Shown here piece after piece: positions 60,003-64,000 of a stretch of DNA of 64,000 bases (position 1 is the first letter of the stretch; the number at the start of each line of letters is the position of its first letter). The DNA is from Nematocida homosporus (lineage: Eukaryota > Microsporidia). Under the pieces are notes generated by a model. It was not told the DNA's origin, did not search any database, and was given only the letters and a program-made list of their open reading frames with translations. The stretch lies in assembly GCF_024244095.1 (NCBI RefSeq), contig NW_026250686.1, positions 124,001-188,000 on the forward strand, written 5' to 3'. Position numbers and translations under genes: made by a program.

Positions 60003-60235
60003 TAATACGTATTCTATTAAAGATAGTACTTGAGATAAGTGTTGAGGCTGTTTAGTATTGGGTTAGTAAGGGTGAGTTGAAATAAGATGACGTCATATTG
60101 GGTTGGTGTTAGATTGGTATTGATATTAGTTTGGTACTACTAAGTAGTGTAGTAGTGAGTAGTGTAGTAGTGAGTAGTAATCATATTGGTATTAAGATGG
60201 TATTAGGTAGTAGTTGTATTACGACATTAGAGTTA
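60003..60235 (+). repeat. dispersed intergenic repeat family, copy C
   Basis: It starts TAATACGTATTCTATTAAAG (60003), with TGACGTCA at 60088-60095, 85 bases on as in copy B. GGTTGGTGTTAGATTGG follows, then a short AAGTAGTGTAGTAGTGAG array (60140-60180) and AGTAATCATATTGGTATTAA. It lacks the long VNTR of copy B, and the second element (47274 type) is not found nearby. Confidence 0.85.
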
Positions 60236-60697
60236 GATTATGTAAGGATGTGTGTAGTAGACTAAACTATGCTGTCTTATAATATACTGTCCTAATCTTA
60301 AACCAATTTAATCCTAACTCAACCTAATATTAAACTAACTCAATCCAAACTTAACACCAACTCAACTCAACTCAACTCAACACCAACTAAACCCAACTTA
60401 ATGCTAAGCTAAAACATCAAAATTGTCCTTGTGGTATAAGAGGTTTAGATGGGTGTATGAAATGGGTGAATCACTTTCTAATCAAGAATAAAGATGGCTG
60501 GATGTAGTTAGGTCCAAGAACTAGTTGTTAATTGCTAAAATACTAATCTGGGGTTAGTAGTTGGATTGGTAATGGGCAGAAATTAAGTGCTTACTTGGAA
60601 TAATGATGGGGGTGAGTAGGGAGTGGGTTGGTATTAAGGAAGAGGTTAGTATATAGGAAGAAACATGATATATACTATATCATCTGGCAAAATATTT
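60236..60697. other. 462-bp intergenic sequence before MLH1
   Basis: About 60300-60410 is AC-rich. From 60420 to 60697 it is of normal complexity and gives no ATG-started frame of use. An in-frame ATG at 60665 would extend MLH1 by eleven residues. No RNA gene is recognised. Confidence 0.5.
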
Positions 60698-62782
60698 ATG
60701 ACTATACAAGCACTGCCTAGTGAAGTGATAGCTAAAATTGCGGCTGGGGAGGTAGTTTTGTCCCCGGCAGCTGGTATTAAAGAGTTGATTGAGAATAGTT
60801 TAGATGCGAAAGCGAGTTTTATTCGGATTAGTTTAACTGACAAATTAGTGGATAAGATTGAAATTGAAGATAATGGCACGGGTATTGCACTAGCTGATGC
60901 TCCTTTGCTATGTCGGCGCCATGCAACAAGTAAGTTGAGTTCATACAAGGACTTAGAAAGTGTTGGAACTTTGGGGTTTAGAGGAGAAGCCTTGGCTTCT
61001 ATCTCTTCCTTAGCACAAGTTAGTGTCCAAACTTCAGTAGGAGTTGGTTTAGGTCATTTGTTGGTTTATGATAATACTCGTTTAGTAAGTCAAAAAGAAG
61101 TATCTTGCTTACCAGGCACTAAACTAATGATAACTGACCTTTTCTTTAATGACCCCATTAAGAGAGACCAGTTTGCCTACAATAAGCAAGAAATCAAAAA
61201 GATCTACTCTTTAGTTATGAGATATTCTATTTGTTATCAACAAGTTGTTTTTGAAATTGAACTAGGTCTTAACCGGCAGCGGTATAATCAGCCACTTCCT
61301 ACTACCAAGATAGCTGCTATTGCCCAAGTCTTTTCTTACAAGCTAAAGAACGGTCTAATTCCCTTTGAAACAACTCAGGCTGAAATTAGAATCATTGGGG
61401 CATTTACGCATGCTAATTTTGTGCTTAACTCACTAGTATTTATCCTCTTTGTTAATCAACGACTAGTTGAACTACCCAAACTCAAACGAGCACTAGTAAG
61501 TCTCTACAAAGAAGTACTAGTTAAAGGTCATCCTTTTGTCTATATTGAAATAGACGTACCCCCGGCTCAAATAGATGTCAACGTTCATCCTTCTAAAACC
61601 GAAGTTCATCTAAGCCAAGAAGACAGTTTAATCGATACAATTCTGGTTCAAATCAAAAACACCCTTCAAAACCAAAAGTTGACAGGCCAGTCCAAATCAA
61701 CTTCAATTCAGTCGGAAAAAGAGAATATAACCCCCTCCAAATCTCAATCCAAACATCTAATGTCCTCCCAATTACTTAACTCTAATTCTTCCATTCAATC
61801 TCCTAATTCCAATTCCAAATCCACCCCATCCCAACTCAATCCTACCACCACTCAACTCACTCCAAACCCATCACAACATGACAGTCGCCCTCTACCATCA
61901 ACTCCCTCCAAAAAGATAAGAACGGACAGCCAAATTCTCCCCCTCAATCTCTTCCTCTCCCCCAAAAGACCTAAACTTCCATCCACACCCCAACCCACCG
62001 CTACTCCATCCACTCCCACACCAACTCACAGCAATACCAATCCAATCCACAGCAATACTAATCCAATTCACAGCAATACTAATCCAATCCAGACCACAAC
62101 TATCTTTACTGTTGACTCACACCCCATGATCCCATTATCCTCACCCGGCCAATATCCACCGGCAACCCTTCAGCCTCTACAAACTACTCAACTACCCTCT
62201 ACTTCCCAAATTTCCTGCTCTTCCTCCACCTGTACTCCCGCCACCCATTCTCTCAAAGGCGCTCTTCTAGTCGGTCCTATCTCGTCCGAATGGATGCTCT
62301 TCCAAAAAGAAGCTAATCTCCTTGCATTCAACATCTACACCGCCACTCTTTCCTACCTCATGATCAATCTCCCCAACTCCTCCAATGTTATTCCTCTCTC
62401 CCTACCCATTCCCGCCACCCTTATCCCCATCCTAACCCAACCCGAGAATACAGATCTCCTCTTCAAGAATAAGATTACTCTTCAAAACCACTTTATTACT
62501 ACTTTACCATTCCCACCCACCAATCCATCCAATACTACCCCTGATCTAGCCACTCTCTTCTCCCCTACCGACTTTCTCCCTTTCCTCCAAGCCCTCCCTA
62601 CTCCCCTTCTTACCTCCCATCTCACCAACCCTTTCTTCCTCATTTGTTCAGCCCTAACCACCTACCTCATCCAAACCCATCCCACCCATCTCTTCCGCAT
62701 TCTACAACAATCACCACCCACTCCCATCCCCACCATCTGCATCTCTTCCGTCCCCACTCTCTACCAATTATTCAACAGATAA
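60698..62782 (+). CDS. MLH1: mismatch-repair ATPase Mlh1
   Basis: The start at 60698 (MTIQALPSEVIAKIAAGEVV) gives 694 residues. N-terminal GHKL ATPase motifs are all present: IKELIENSLDAKA (motif I with Glu and Asn), EDNGTGI (motif II), TSKLSSYKDLESVGTLGFRG and EALASIS (motif III). The N-terminal domain ends with the VDVNVHPSKTEVHL-like VNVHPSKTEVHLSQED. A Ser/Thr/Pro/Asn/Gln-rich linker (about 335-555) follows; its coding DNA turns AC-rich and repetitive. The C-terminal end, SVPTLYQLFNR, resembles Mlh1's final P-x-LYxVFERC. Mlh1 pairs with Pms1 or Mlh3 after MutS binding. The N-terminal match and the C-terminus favour Mlh1 over Pms1. Confidence 0.88.
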   Translation: MTIQALPSEVIAKIAAGEVVLSPAAGIKELIENSLDAKASFIRISLTDKLVDKIEIEDNGTGIALADAPLLCRRHATSKLSSYKDLESVGTLGFRGEALASISSLAQVSVQTSVGVGLGHLLVYDNTRLVSQKEVSCLPGTKLMITDLFFNDPIKRDQFAYNKQEIKKIYSLVMRYSICYQQVVFEIELGLNRQRYNQPLPTTKIAAIAQVFSYKLKNGLIPFETTQAEIRIIGAFTHANFVLNSLVFILFVNQRLVELPKLKRALVSLYKEVLVKGHPFVYIEIDVPPAQIDVNVHPSKTEVHLSQEDSLIDTILVQIKNTLQNQKLTGQSKSTSIQSEKENITPSKSQSKHLMSSQLLNSNSSIQSPNSNSKSTPSQLNPTTTQLTPNPSQHDSRPLPSTPSKKIRTDSQILPLNLFLSPKRPKLPSTPQPTATPSTPTPTHSNTNPIHSNTNPIHSNTNPIQTTTIFTVDSHPMIPLSSPGQYPPATLQPLQTTQLPSTSQISCSSSTCTPATHSLKGALLVGPISSEWMLFQKEANLLAFNIYTATLSYLMINLPNSSNVIPLSLPIPATLIPILTQPENTDLLFKNKITLQNHFITTLPFPPTNPSNTTPDLATLFSPTDFLPFLQALPTPLLTSHLTNPFFLICSALTTYLIQTHPTHLFRILQQSPPTPIPTICISSVPTLYQLFNR

Positions 62783-63186
62783 GTTCACACTAACCCAATT
62801 CAATACCACACTATCATACTATACCACCACCATACCAACTCAACTTAACTCACCTCAACTCAATCCATCCCAATCCAATACAACTCACCTCAACCCAACT
62901 CAATTCAACTCAATCCAATACAATATTAAATGCAAACTAGACTAATCCAATACAATCCAATACTAACCCAATACAATACAATCCTAAACCGATTTCAATT
63001 TAATCATCTCCCGTTTAATTCTAACTCCACTTAACCCCAACCCAAGCCAACACACACCAATCCAAGCCAAACCAATCTAATACTCATCTAAAACTTAATC
63101 CAATACCAATCTAATCCAATAAACGAGCTAGTTAATGAACCAATTAGCAATTCCGGCCTATTTATTTTTCGGATTTCCACTCTGTA
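62783..63186. other. 404-bp AC-rich intergenic gap
   Basis: It is continuous AC-rich simple sequence (AACTCAACTCAATCC, CCAATACAATCC) from the MLH1 stop to about 63120; then CGGCCTATTTATTTTTCGG precedes the next start. No gene is seen. Confidence 0.65.
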
Positions 63187-64000
63187 ATGAAAAGCGTATT
63201 TGAACATGGCAAACACCTTCGTGCTAACTACTACCGTGAACATAAACGTAGTTTAGAAGCAAAAGAGGCCTTTTTTGCCGAACAAGCTCGAATTCTGCTA
63301 AGTTTCACTAAAGACTTTACTGAGGTTATGAATATCAAAAGTTCGCCAACCCAAATCACTTGGTTTGCCGATGGAGAGCTTAATGCCTGTTATAATGCAG
63401 TTGATCGTCATGCCGAAGTAACTCCAGATAAAATAGCAATTATTCATGAAACTGACGATGAAAAGACCGAAAAACTAACCTACGCCGATTTAAAAACAGC
63501 CGTTATTAGATTTGCTAACTATCTAGTCCAAAGTGGAGTTAAACAAGGTGAAACTGTTTGTCTTTACATGCCTATGGAGCCTAAGGCTTTGATTGCTTCT
63601 TTAGCTTGTGCTCGTTTAGGAGTAGCCCATACAGTAGTTTTTGGCGGGTTTAGTTCGGATAGTTTAGCTTTACGTATTGAAGACTCAGATGCAACTTGGC
63701 TAGTTACGGCTGATAAGACACAGCGTGGGGGTCGGACTATTGAGTACTTGCCCAATGTAGTGGCTGCAGTTACAACTGTTCTGAGTGAGAAGAGTCCTTC
63801 CTTACGTGGTGTACTTCTTTGTGACCAGTCAGTTAGTACAAGAGATAGTACTGTTGTTCAGGAATTAAGAGATAAGATTAAGGTTGATTTATTATCTGAA
63901 CTAGATATGGAGTCCCCAGAACTGAACAGGGATAGACCTTGTGTTAGTGTTCCAGCCGAATCAGTTCTATTCCATCTTTATACAAGTGGGAGTACGGGCC
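63187..64000 (+). CDS. acetyl-CoA synthetase, N-terminal part (3' end outside window)
   Basis: The start at ATG 63187 is followed by 271 open codons to the window edge. The protein makes acetyl-CoA from acetate, ATP and CoA through an acetyl-AMP intermediate. ACS landmarks are the N-terminal ITWFADGELNACYNAVDRH (family W-F-x-G-x-L-N-x-x-x-N-x-x-D-R-H), the KIAIIHETDD strand, LVQSGVKQGETVCLYMPMEP and KALIASLACARLGVAHTVVF, GGFSSDSLALRI and the start of the P-loop-like FHLYTSGSTG at the edge. The catalytic C-terminal half is outside the window, so completeness is unknown. Most microsporidia with ACS use it as a main acetyl-CoA source (family knowledge, not shown here). T-rich context precedes the start (TTATTTTTCGG). 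Confidence 0.92.
   Translation, partial: MKSVFEHGKHLRANYYREHKRSLEAKEAFFAEQARILLSFTKDFTEVMNIKSSPTQITWFADGELNACYNAVDRHAEVTPDKIAIIHETDDEKTEKLTYADLKTAVIRFANYLVQSGVKQGETVCLYMPMEPKALIASLACARLGVAHTVVFGGFSSDSLALRIEDSDATWLVTADKTQRGGRTIEYLPNVVAAVTTVLSEKSPSLRGVLLCDQSVSTRDSTVVQELRDKIKVDLLSELDMESPELNRDRPCVSVPAESVLFHLYTSGSTG

Noticed and set aside
1..64000. tRNA, rRNA, snRNA, CRISPR array and spliceosomal introns
   Set aside because: I scanned the gaps for A/B boxes, the U6 core and regular spaced repeats and saw none; the long tandem arrays have no unique spacers. All recognised genes read through as single frames.

Overview
The window looks like nuclear DNA of a microsporidian or a very close reduced fungal relative. 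The evidence is uninterrupted reading frames with no visible introns, many proteins shorter than their yeast or human counterparts, neighbouring genes only 4 to 50 bases apart in places, and a eukaryotic, largely fungal set of families (20S proteasome alpha-3, SAR1, septin, NudC, Utp13, eS1, Dph1, Mlh1, cohesin kleisin). I cannot name the genus. Several genes (Alg7, Mpv17 family, DGAT1, PHS1, glutathione synthetase, a possible Sho1-like protein) would be unusual for the best-known, most reduced microsporidia, so an earlier-branching or less reduced lineage is possible (inference).

Layout. 1-8 kb: 3' end of glutathione synthetase, a TPR-like protein, proteasome alpha-3, a 120-residue Dbf4 and an SMP-domain lipid-transfer protein. 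7.5-24 kb: symplekin-like protein, PHS1 dehydratase, two-RRM protein, membrane protein, MFS transporter, septin, a Q-SNARE, NudC, a Nup2/Nup50-like protein, a repeat-bearing secreted protein, an Mpv17-family protein, a Tyr/Pro-rich secreted peptide and SAR1. 25-37 kb: Alg7, a Cys/Asn-rich small heat-shock fusion, a possible TFIIH p62, a possible Sho1-like protein, Pth2, Dph1 and NTE1 phospholipase. 36-47 kb: kleisin, armadillo-like protein, Mutator-type transposase-derived protein, Ypi1, phosphomannomutase and eS1. 47-64 kb: Utp13, Srp40 C-terminal domain, zinc ribbon, coiled-coil membrane protein, DGAT1, an alpha-solenoid and beta-propeller pair, C2H2 protein, Mlh1 and the 5' part of acetyl-CoA synthetase.

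Between the genes lie 0.3-1.1 kb stretches of simple, strongly strand-skewed sequence: GT-rich tracts built from GTTGAGTTAGTATTGGGTT-like words, or their AC-rich complement. Over these lie local tandem repeats and one dispersed repeat family (about 42.3, 46.3 and 60.0 kb) with a fixed TGACGTCA palindrome. A second repeat bounded by the same palindrome lies at 42.9 and 47.3 kb. This family is the strongest candidate here for something undescribed.

Functionally the window mixes core replication, RNA and ribosome genes with a lipid set (PHS1, NTE1, DGAT1, SMP protein, acetyl-CoA synthetase) and an entry into dolichol-linked glycan synthesis (Alg7, phosphomannomutase). A poly(A)-type AATAAA often overlaps or abuts the stop codon, and T-rich tracts often sit just before start codons. 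I found no tRNA, rRNA or CRISPR array. All assignments are by eye; none was checked by database search.
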